DNA from: Cladorhizidae sp. MBARI D1340-BT2
Taxonomy: Eukaryota > Porifera > Demospongiae > Poecilosclerida > Cladorhizidae
Direction: 5' to 3'
Length of the DNA: 64,000 nucleotides
Assembly: GCA_028752905.1 (NCBI GenBank)
Contig: JAQNBH010000009.1
Span: 24,660,370 to 24,724,369 of the forward strand
The notes beneath the pieces are model-generated. The model worked only from the letters and a program-made list of their open reading frames with translations, did not search any database and had not been told where the DNA came from. Shown here one piece after another: positions 12,001 through 24,000 of this stretch. The position numbers and the translations under genes were made by a program. Every line of letters starts with the position of its first letter. Position 1 is the first letter of the stretch.

Positions 12001-15000
12001 TGAGGCTCTGGACCACAGCGATGAATCCACCACCCCCCCCCCCTAACTTTATTAAACACCATTAAAATGAATTTCACACATGGTCCACACACGGAGTGGA
12101 TTCTGCACCGGAATTCAATGCAACAGAAATGCGAAATTTATTTTTGCTTCTGCTATGTAGCTAGCGCTTGATAACTACAGAATGAATATTTGTCTGAGCA
12201 ATCTAGAACAGTGGCCTATCAAAATTGCAATTGGTACGGCAAATGTCCTACCAATTTTTTCTGTTATTTTGTGCACTGTATTGGGCTAAACCAACAAGTG
12301 TGTGGTAGACCACAAGACTTTTAAACAACCCTTTACATTTTAATATTGTGCACACATGCTTCTTTAAATCAGTAGGTGTCTTATTTCAAAAGGTAAAGGA
12401 TTGAAGGATGCTCTAAATATTTGTGGTATGTGTGGGTATATTCTTGTTTGTTTGTTCTTTTTTAACATATATATATATTTTAAGTTTTTTAACATACATA
12501 CGTATATGTGTATATTTATGTTGTGAAACACACACACATGTATAGTGTTTGTATATATATATATATGTATATGTTTGTGTATTTTGTATTTCGAGGGGAT
12601 CACTTTTTCAGTTTAAAAAATGCCATTTTCTGCTACACGTTTTACCTAATTCCATTTCAGCATTAACTTTTAGGAAATTCGAAATTATCTTCATGAAAAG
12701 AAGTATAAAAAATAAATGCAGAAAAGTTGTAGAATATGGTAGGAAAGGAGAAACTAAAAATTAAACTGTCCCTCCGCACCTCCATCGTAATACTGCATCA
12801 AGATGGGCTCAGTGTTCTCCTCTGTAAGTCCCTCCATTCTGTCACTCGGGAGATGCTTGTATTGGGAGAAGCTTCTCTCCGCAGTTACTGATGTCATGGG
12901 CATCCGTATAGCAACTCGAGCATTAGAAGAAAGAATCGGAAGAGGAACTAGTCGTACAAAACAAGTGGATTTTGCAACATATCTACAGAAGATCATCAGC
13001 AGATGAAAAACTCCTCAAGCAATACAGGAGATTGATTTTGGAAAGCCTTGATTGCATAATCATGGTTTCATACGGGGGGGGGGGGGGGGGGGGGGGGGGT
13101 GTGTGGAAGGGGATATCTCCCTAACCAAATTCCCCCCCCCCCCCCCCCCCCCTCCCCCAGCTTAGATCAAATTTATAATTATATGCCATGGAGAGGAAAA
13201 CAAAATATTGCTTGTGCATGTATGTGTACTAACAGTATATACTCAGTGCTGCTAATTAAAGATCAATTAGTCGATTAGTTTCTTTAAAAAAACGTCAAGA
13301 ATTTCTTCAAATTTCACATTCATCAGTTCTGGTCCCTCTATGGCAATCTTCATTAACCTAGACAGGTTACAATCAGAAAGGTGATTTCTAAGCCTGGTCT
13401 TGATCATTTTCATGTCACTGAAAGATTGCTCCATTATTGCCGTGCCGATTGGCAAGACCAAAATGATATGAAGGAGGGCAAAGGTTTGTGGAAATATGCC
13501 TTCATATGCTTCAGTAGCTTCCATTGACTGAATTACATCTTGCATGCTAGGAGGTTTTGCGAGCTTCTTCGAATGCATTATCACCTCCTTTTCTTTGCGA
13601 AGTGCCCTCATGAAAAATTTCCATTCGGACACAAGTTCTTCTAGATCTAGTGGCAGAGGTGATGTGTAAGCTACACCATTGTACTTCACTGAGGCTTCAT
13701 TACCATAGAACCCAGCCAAATTCTGAATCGATTCATGGCCATAGGAAGATAAGGACTCTTCTGTGGGTAGCAAGGCAGGATTGAAGATGGATGTGGCAAC
13801 TAGTAGTTGAACTGCTTTATCAGAAAATCACCCCTTAATGTTGTCAATCAAAACATCAATGTATGGGATGGCAATGTGATCAAGATACTCCTTTGTATTG
13901 GTGATGGACATGAATCTTGAACGGGCTGATCCAGAAATACGTCTTCCAATATCTATGCCATACTCAGTCTCTAACTTTGTACAAGTTAATTTAGTGGAAG
14001 AACACCATTCTGCTTTTTCATTCGTCAGTGACTTCAATTCATCAAGTGTACACGTCAATAAAAACTGTAACTGACTGAAATCAGACACTTTCCTATGCAT
14101 GAAAGCATTCATTCTCGCCAAGATGTCAAGAACCTCTGAAAGAAAGCCCAATGTATACTCGAGCGGAATGCTTCTGCATTACCTGTGGTCTGGTAAAGTT
14201 GTTGCAGGGTGGTTATAAGAGCAGGAAGGTCCTTTCGAATTGCTCTCATACACCTCTCATTCGAAAGCCAACACGTATCACTAGACTTCACCATCTTTAA
14301 TACAGGCAATCTGAGAGCAACCTGTACATCTTTTTAAGGCTTGAGTTTTTTGGGGCGAGTAGAAGAAGAGTTTCGATAAATTTCCCATCAAGTCAAAAAT
14401 CTTCTTTATCTCAGGAACACTCTCAGCTGCTTGTATATTTGCTAGCTGTAGCTTGTGGCAAGAGCAATGGATGTACATGGCATGTGCAGAGTGAGTCTGC
14501 ATCCTTACATGCACTCCAGTTTTACTTCCTGCAAACACCGCTGCACCATCATATCCTTGGCCAACCAATTTGCAGTCATCAAGATGTCTTGAGTCAATAA
14601 AGGATGCCAGTGACTCTGTGATGGTTGCAGCATTACAAGCGAGAATGTGTAGTATTGTTAGGAAATGTTCATCTGGCTGGCCATTTACAATCCATCGGCA
14701 ACACACAGAAAGTTCTTCTTGTGTGCTAATATCCTCACACTCATCAGCAAGGATAGAAAAGTATGGGCTCTCCTTTAAGCTAAGCAAAAGCTTTCTATCT
14801 ATCCAGGTGGCAATAGCTTCTATGAGGGATTTCACAGAAAATTTAGAGGTGTACTGTGCATTTGCAGGAGCCCCATTAATGTGCTGCTGAAGAAGTTCGT
14901 CAACATTAGCAACTTGAAGAGCTAAGAGATCCTGAAAGGTGGTAGTATCTCGAATTCTGTGTTTGAGCAAGAAGTAGACCGAGCGCAGCAATTTTAGAAG

Positions 15001-18000
15001 TATTGCCCTGTTATTTGCTCGCTTTTCATTGGCACTCCTTACAGCTGCAGCACCTGGAGATCAACAACGCTTGGCTGTTCTGCCATCCTTGCAGTCATAG
15101 CTGCATCCTTGTGCCATTTGAAATAATTGTGTAGCTTGAGTAACTCAGTGGCATGGTTCCAGTCCAGTACTCCTCGTGATGTCCAAGCTCCACGGGCATT
15201 TGCTGGTAGTTTTGCATAGTTTTGACAAATTCGGCAAAACATACCTTTCTCTACCTCATCACAATATATGCAAGGGTATTTAGACTCCCATTGAGATCTG
15301 TAAGTGAGCCTGGATTTGTAGACCTTTTTTTCCTTAGCTTTGGTAGATTTACTAGACTGAGGAGTAGCTAGAGTCATAGGTTCGTCATCAGACTGAGGAG
15401 TAGCTACGGTACTAGTAAGCGCACATGGCATGGAAGTGGGTGTGGACATGAAAAGGGTTTGTCCCAGTCCAGTTATGGTTCCCCCCCCCCCCCCCCCCCC
15501 CCTACAGAAAAAAACCCTGGTCAATAATCACTGTTGTAAGTGATGGTAGGTACTTGGCTCTGGGTCTCAATCACTTGTAAAATGCTATTGCACACCTATA
15601 GGCACATAACTCACAGTGGTTCCCAATTAGTTATCCCCTTGCTCTACACTGCTAAGCAGAAGGAAGAGTGAGGCTGTAAAAGATCACTTATATGCTGTGT
15701 TTCCTCAAATAGGTCGCATGCGGTCTATTGATTTGGACCACCTAGAACCAGTGCGAACTCTACGAGGGGGAGAACTGATTGAGGGCATGTCCTATTTCAC
15801 TGAGCATGGGCACCAGCTTAGTGAAAAGGGCATGAGCATCCTTGAGGACAGATTTATTATGATTGGGGCTGGTGCCAAGTGTGGGCGTTGGCTTGTAGGG
15901 TGCGCCCTCAGTCACAGTTGACTAGTGAGCAGTGTAGCTTATTAGCAGTTGCTGGAGCAAAGCATGTGATAAGCAAAGATACCTCCCGAGCTGTTATTAG
16001 TACGTTTATAAAGTAGTTAGAACAGTTAGTCGTCCTCTACTTCATCCTGTTGTACGTCCTCCTCAAACTCTCCCTCGCCGATGCTGGCGAAGGGATCATC
16101 TCCACTGTCATCAGTATTGTTGAGGCCAAAGGTCTCTGTGGTGATGGACTCTCATCATGGGATAGTTCCTTGCAGGTGCTGTTGTGTGGGAAAGTTCCTC
16201 TGCATGGTTATTGACCAGCCAGTGTACTGGAACAAGAGAGAACTATGTACAATGTTTTACAACACAATTTCAATGTTTGAAATGCCAAGAGTTATGGAGT
16301 TACACACCTTTTTGTTAATTCCCCCAATCTGTATGAAACATTGGTGGCCACTTCCTAGTGGAAATTTTTGTTTGATCGCCATAACATCCTTAGAATAATT
16401 TTGCTCCAACCAAGGTATGTACTGTTCTGTGCATTAAACTCACTTATTCGTGCATTTGCCACACCTTTCAGCCTCATCCGATAGCATGTAGTGACCCTTA
16501 GGTTATCGTATCTATAGAGACACTTGGGGTGCCTCAATTGGAGAAAGGAAACTAGCAACTCCATGTGTGTAAATAATCCTGCAAGTCAACCCTTTACCGA
16601 ATGTCTATCTTCTCCTGCATAGTGATTCGGTAAAGGTTCTCGCTTGCGAATGAAAATTTCCACCACTAATTTTTTTCGGCTCTATGATAGTGCTGATAAA
16701 TCATGATAATGGTTTTATCAATGTACCTGTAGGTATCCACTTGAACACTCCAGCGGCCATAGGAAGGAATACAAAGAGCAGTCCGGTGGGCATGGCAGGG
16801 AGTACAGGGAGCCTTCTGGTGGGCATGGCAGGGAGTTCAGAGAGCACTCTGGTGGCTATGGAAGGAGGGACCAATCAAGTGGCTTTGGAAGGGATGAGTA
16901 CAGAGACTATTCTGGTGGCCACGAACGGGAACAAAAAGAACAGGAGCTTCCTGACAAGCCCCCCTTCACTGCCTTTGTAGGCAACCTTCCTGCACAAACT
17001 GTCCAAGGAGATTTGGATGCCATATTCAATGATCTCAATGTAAGGCACTTGATGAGCTAGCAAAGTATTTTTGTGAAGGAACAATTGTTAAGAGTGGGGA
17101 AGTAAGCTACTCAGGGCAGTAGGGAAGAACACGAGTAAGCTACTGGCTTACCTCGCTGGGTAATTGTAAATGAGTTTGTATTGACATGCATACTAATGGG
17201 GAGTGTGGTAGCACTTGTTTCAAACTGGTGGGCAGCCCCAAGAGCAATTAGCAACAACAAACAAAGTTCACATCTCAGCTAAAAGTCGCAGTTGCTGCTA
17301 CTTGGCTGCCTAAATAGTTTCAGCTGATAATAGCTCCAGAAAGACTCACACTGTGTCTTGAATCCTTTTGTCAAAGCTAATGGACCAGCTGTGCAAAAAA
17401 CATTACATATTCAGCCAGGGATTGTCTTTGTTTCTGTATATGTATAGCAGCATAATAACTTTGTGCCAGAAGACTGCAAATGTTCCAATGCCTAGCAGTG
17501 ACTTAGCTGTTGTCTTGGTTGCGGTAAAAAGGCATGTGTGGCAGTACTTGTTGGTGATTGGAGTTCTTGATTTATACTTGGCCCATTGGTACAGGAAAGT
17601 ACTTTCTGTGTAAGTACTAAAGCTACAATGCATGAGAATTGGGATGTGCCAAGACCTGAATGCTCTGCTGGCTCTCTGTTAGCTATGTACTGCTTCCAAG
17701 CTACTTAGTCTTGGTAAGAAGAAGTCAAGGACTACTTGAAACACCCCATGACATTCAGCCCAGCGTGTTTGGCCTCATGACGTTCAGCCCAGCGTGTTTG
17801 GCCTCATGATGTTCAGCCCAGCATGTTTGGCCTCATGACATTCAGCCCAGCGTGTTTGGCCTCATGACGTTCAGCCCAGCATGTTTGGCCTCATGACATT
17901 CAGCCCAGCATGTTTGGCCTCATGATGCATGATGTTCAGCCCAGCGTGTTTGGCCTTATGACATTCAGCCCAGCGTGTTTGGCCTCATGGTGTTCAGCCC

Positions 18001-21000
18001 AGCGTGTTTGGCCTCATGGTGTTCAGCCCAGCATGTTAGGCCTCATGACGTTCAGCCCAGCATGTTTGGCCTCATGACGTTCAGCCCAGCGTGTTTGGCC
18101 TCATGGTGTTCAGCCCAGCATGTTTGGCCTCAATGATGTTCAGCCCAGCGTGTTTGGCCTCATGGTGTTCAGCCCAGCATGTTTGGCCTCAATGATGTTC
18201 AGCCCAGCGTGTTTGGCCTCATGGTGTTCAGCCCAGCGTGTTTGGCATCATGGTGTTCAGCCCAGCGTGTTTGGCCTCATGGTGTTCAGCCCAGCGTGTT
18301 TGGCCTCATGACGTTCAGCCCAGCATGTTTGGCCTCATGATGTTCAGCCCAGCGTGTTTGACCTCATGATGTTCAGCCCAGCATGTTTGGCCTCATGACA
18401 TTCAGCCCAGCGTGTTTGGCCTCATGACATTCAGCCCAGCGTGTTTGGCCTCATGGCCCAGCGTGTTTGGCCTCATGATGTTCAGCCCAGCGTGTTTGGC
18501 ATCATGACATTCAGCCCAGCGTGTTTGGCCTCATGACATTCAGCCCAGCGTGTTTGGCCTCATGGCCCAGCGTGTTTGGCCTCATGGCCCAGCGTGTTTG
18601 GCCTCATGGTGTTCAGCCCAGCGTGTTTCGCCTCATGGTGTTCAGCCCAGCGTGTTTGGTGACGTTCAGAGTTCGCAGGTTTTACCCAGGGCTTGGGTGT
18701 AACCCGGGTTTAACCCGTGGGTTAAATACCTTTTACCCGGGTTTTACTCCGGTTTTATTCAAACATGGATACAACCCAGGATAAAATAATAGACACAATA
18801 GATTTATTATAAACTGTAAAGATATTATAAGAAATTAACTCTGTAATCAGGAAGTAAGACATTCAATAAATGGCAACTTTAAAAAACTAGACAAAAACAG
18901 GAGCTGTGTTTCACTCAGCATTTATTTACCAAGTGACATGGTTGTCTACTAGAGTATATATTTTTTATTTAAACAAGATTTTTAAACAAGATTCATGGGA
19001 TAAAAGTCCAATTGATATGCAAGTTAAACAGATTTAATAGTCAATCTCCAGAGGTCCTCGCAGGAGCCTGTGGCAGAAAACTAGTTTCTGGGCTTTCTCA
19101 TTTTTGTAATTGCAGTACACTTACTAAACTGTAAGCAGTGAATGATGACCTGTGGTATTTGCTTGCCTTTTAAATAGCCCTGGTGTCCACCACCACCCAG
19201 ACACTTGTGGCTCTGGGACAGGACTGTGACAGGGCTAAAAATAAGTGTACACTGGGTAATACCTGGGTAAAAGCCGGGTAAAATAGGTGTAATACCTGGG
19301 CGAAATACCTAAAACCCAGGTTTTACCCACTGGGTTGGGTTAAATAGGTTTTACCCGGATAAAATGCAAACACTGACGTTCAGCCCAGCCTCATGACGGT
19401 CAGCCCAGTGTGTTTGACCTCATGATGTTCAGCCGAGCATGTTTGGTCTCATGACATTCAGCCCAGCGTGTTTGGTGACGTTCAGCCCGGCATGTTTGAC
19501 CTCATGGTGTTCAGCCCAGCGTGTTTGGCCTCATGATGTTCAGCCCAGCATGTTTGACCTCATGATGGTCATCCCAGCATGTTTGGCGTATGGCACAGGG
19601 ACTGCCTGTGCAACCCTGTAACTTATGCTGTCTTGATTAGTAACGCTGCCAAGCTACCACTACACTGATAACTTGTTGTAACTTTATTAGTAACAAGGAC
19701 AACAACTGACAACCACTATTGTTCACAATGAACTCCAATAACTATGCACTGCACAACTCCTTTTATTGGGAGCTGCCAGGCCTCTCACACATGATGGGTT
19801 TGCCAACTATATTCATATGCAATCAACATTCTACAGCCTGGTGTGTGCAATTAACTACTTGTATGGTTCAAAACCAGGTCATGTCTCAAGTGGCCCTGTG
19901 GCATCCCTCCCTCAGGAGGTGACTGCTGGTGTGGTTTGTCTGATGGCCAGGATTGTCGAGACATCCCATCCGCATTGCTGTTCTTTGGTCCAGTACCTCG
20001 TAGATATATGGTCATAAGGCAAATGACCATCTGGCTAGACGTCCGTTTTCATCCTTCTTCCTTGCTTGAGGCTGGTATGGTCAGTGATGATGGTAAAAGC
20101 TGCTCCACTGAGGTGGACTTGAAAGTGCTTCACTGCCTCCACTACTACTAGACACTCTTGTTCCGTGACTGTGTATCTCGTCTCAGCCGGCTTCAGCTTG
20201 CGAGAGTAGTAGGCAACAGGTCGGTCAGTTCCATCAACTTCTGCCTGACTGAGGACAGCACCTATGCCTATTCCAGAGGCGTCCGTGTAGAGTAGAAATG
20301 GTTTCTCTTCATCTGGGCTGACTAGTACTGGATCCTTGGTGAGGCTAGTCTTGAGCTGTTGAAACGCTGCCCACCTCTCTGTTGTCCACTCTATTTTGTC
20401 TGAGGCCTGTTTCCTAGTTGCCTCTGTCAGTGGTGCTGCTGCCGAACCATATCCTGGTGCAATGCATCTGTAGTAGTTTGCAAGACCCAGAAACGGTCTT
20501 ATATCCTTCTTTTTCACTGGTTTTGGGTACTGAGTGAGTACTTCAATCTTTGCCTGCAGTGGTCGTACTTCTCCTGCTCCAACCATGTGTCCAAGATACT
20601 GGAAGTTTTGTTCAGCTAAGTTACATTGCTTTGGTTTCAGAGTCTATCCTGTCTCCTCTAGTCAGGTAAATACAGCTTCTAGATGGCTTGCATGCTCCTC
20701 ACAATTCGTGCTGAAGACTACAATGTCGTCAATGTAAGCAGCTGCAAAAGAGGCCATGTCAGCCGGCATACTGTTCTGAAATACTCATGGGGCATTCTTC
20801 AAACCAAAAGGCATTCTCACATATTCCCATTTTCCGTGTGGAGTGATAAAAGCTGTTGTGCTGACTGAGTCCTTGTGGACTATGACTTGGTGGTATCCTC
20901 TCTCCAGATCCAATGTTTAAATATGGGTTGCTCGACCCAGTTTGTCGATCGATTCTTCTATTCTGGGCAGAGAAAATGGGTCAGACTTTGTCATTGAGTT

Positions 21001-24000
21001 CAGGCATCTATAGTCTATACACAACCACACTCCTCCATCCGTCTCTCCCACTAGTAGTGCCGGTGGTGCCCAGGGGCTCTTGGATGGCCTGACTACTCCT
21101 ATCTCAATAGTTTCTGTCATCCATCATCTGTAGTTTCTTGGGATCCCACCTACATGTATAAGGTGGTCTGCTGATAGGATAGGCATCTCCTGTTTCCAGC
21201 CTTATTTCTGCATCTTTGGCTCGGCCTTGCCCAAATAGCTTTCTGTGTCTGCTCAAAAGTTACTGATGGTCAGCATGACCTCCCCTCCTTCCTCTGGTGA
21301 GGCTGTGAGGTCGTCCTCCGTCAGTTCTATTGTGGCAAAATATGCAGCTGTTGTGGAGTTGAACTCCTTAAGAATATTGATATGTCTCTTCACTCGTCTT
21401 CTAGGGTGGTTTGGCATATTCAGTTCGTAGGTGGTCTCATCCACTCTGTCAACCACTGCATACGATCCGTCTCATTCTGCTAGTAACTTGGGTCCTAGTG
21501 AGGGTGTTCTGAGCAGGACAAGGTCTCCTGGTTGAAACGATCTGTGTCTTGACTTCTTGTCATGCCATAATTTGTGGATTGTTTTCTTCTCTTCCTCTTT
21601 GCCCCTGGACAGCTCCTGCAAGAGTTCAAACCCGTCTTGAATTGTGGTGATGTATTTACAATCACGTCCTTTGGAGTTGCTGCTGTGCTGTCCACTGTGC
21701 ACGCAAGGTCTGTAGAGGTCACTTTATCTGTCGGCCATAGAGTAACTCAATCTGGTGGTATCATGGGAGCTCTTCTGTATTCTCCCAACACATGTGGAAG
21801 GGCCAGGTCCCATTGTTCCGTCTTCTTCAGCATGTTTTTCAAGGTAGAGTTGAAGTGTTCCACTATTTCATCCGTCTCTGGGTGGTATGGGGGTTTGTCT
21901 TGATACCCTTTATTCCCATCAACTTGTAGAGCTCTTGCATCAAACGACTCACAAAGTTTGTTCCACAGTCTGTGAGGATCTCATCTGGTACTCCAACTGG
22001 GGTAACCAGTACCATCAGTTCATCTGCTATAGTCTGGCAGGCTGTCTTCTGCAGCAGAAAAGCTTCTGGCAATCTAGTCGTGTAATCAATGACTACAAGG
22101 ATGTGTCTGTGTCCAGCTTCAATTCTAGGAAGGTTCCAACTAGGTCTATTCCTATCCTCGAGAAGGGGGTGTCAATGACTGGCAGGGTTCGGAGAGGGGC
22201 TCTCTGCTTGGACTGGTGGGCTGACTTCTGGCATTCTGGGCATGCAAGGCGCAGCTTTTTTTACATCTGCATGAACTCCAGGCCAATAGTATTCATCTAG
22301 AATTCTCTGAGTGGTTCTGTCTCGTCCCAGGTGGCCAGGCCCATGTGCCAGGGAGAGTAACCAATGTCTGGTGTTTTTTCGGCACACGTAACTGTAGCAT
22401 TTCTTCTCCTAGTCTGTCTTTAGACAGTCTCCAGATAAGGTTGTTCAAAACAACAAACTCAGTGACCTCCTTCTCAGACTTCTACCAACACTGGCTTAAA
22501 ACTCGTCTTGTTTCTGCTCTTTTTGGAATTGCTTTCTGTTGTGGTGTTTTGCTTTAGTGGCCATGAAAAGACTCTAGCCTTCCGACGACTGGCTCTGCTG
22601 CTGCTGAGATGGTTGTCTTTTTCTTCTGCTTCTGACTGTTCTGCATCTGACTGTTCTGCATCTAACTGTAACTGTTCTTCCTCTGTGTGGTGGGTTATCG
22701 ATCCTTACTGGCTTCTTCTTCCCATGGTTGTCGTCTCTTTCATCAACCTCTTCTTTTTCTGACTCTGACTCTGTGTCGGTATCTCTGGAGTTGATCTCTT
22801 TAAAGCTGCCTGGAAGTGAGGTATGCTCTGTCTTGTTTGCTTGAGATACATTTACGATCTCATCATAGAGTAGACGTTTCCCCATTCCCCACAAGTCTGG
22901 GAAGTCGGTTCCTAGTAAGGCATCATAACCTACACTGTAGGTCCTTCTGTACAGCCACGGTTAATTTTGTCCTACTTCTATTCTGACCTTTGCCAATGGC
23001 AATGCTGATATTGTGCTGTTGAATGCTCTTACATGAATCACTTCTCCCATCCGGTCTTCATCCTGAATCAATTTGCTGTCAACCAGGGTCCTCTCTGCTC
23101 CGGTGTCGAGTAAACAATCTATCCACAGGCTGGTCATTCACAGTTCCTGCAACCAGTGTCCGACGGTCCGCATCTGTGGTTACTAAGTCAACCTTCTTGT
23201 GGGTGTCAGTAGATCTGTCATGTTGATGGTTTCTTGGCTTGGAGATCTGCTTCTTTTCTCCATGGCACTCAGCTACAAAATCACCTTATTGTTTACATTT
23301 GAAACATTTGGTTTAGTTCTGCTTATCAAATTTGGGTAGACTCTTCCAACTCTGGTCTTCCCACCATTCAGGTCCGTGTGCATCCTGTGGTGGTGGTGTC
23401 TTCTTTCGATCGATTTGCTTGGGACTTGATGTCTGTCCTGCTGAATGACGAGGTCTGTCATCCTTTCTGTGCTGCTTTCCTTGGTTGGTAGTCTGATCTG
23501 TCTCGCTAGTAACCTCATACGTCCATCCTCGGTTTACCACAAAGTCATCTGCCAAGCCAGTTGCTTCCTCCAAGGTCTTGGGCTTTCTGTCTCTCATATA
23601 AGTGGCCATCTGCCTGGGCATTAACTTCAACCGTGCCTCAGTGGATGCTAACTCAGCTACTTCTTTTGCTGTGGTATAGCAGGTTGAGGTGTCTCCTGCC
23701 ACAGGTACTAGTTTTCTGCTGATTTTCTTTTGAGTTGGTCCATTCTCTGTCTGTAAGTTTCTCACGTTATCCTGTAGTGAGAAAACAAGGCTGTCGTAAG
23801 GACGTCATAATCCTGTCTGTTGTCTGAATCAAAGTCACATAGACCTGTGGTGCATTTGGTGTTAGAACCAGTAGCAAGTGACAGTTCCACTGGTGGTCTT
23901 GGTAGGGAGTAACATTCCATGTGGGCTTCAAAAGCTGAAAAGTAAGCTTCCACATCCTCTTCTTTTTCCAGTTGGCGGCATCTGGTTATCCTGTCTGTTG

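Noticed and set aside
16593..16640. 11-bp hairpin CTTTACCGAAT / ATTCGGTAAAG as a regulatory RNA
   Set aside because: An isolated short inverted repeat in an intron with no conserved context.
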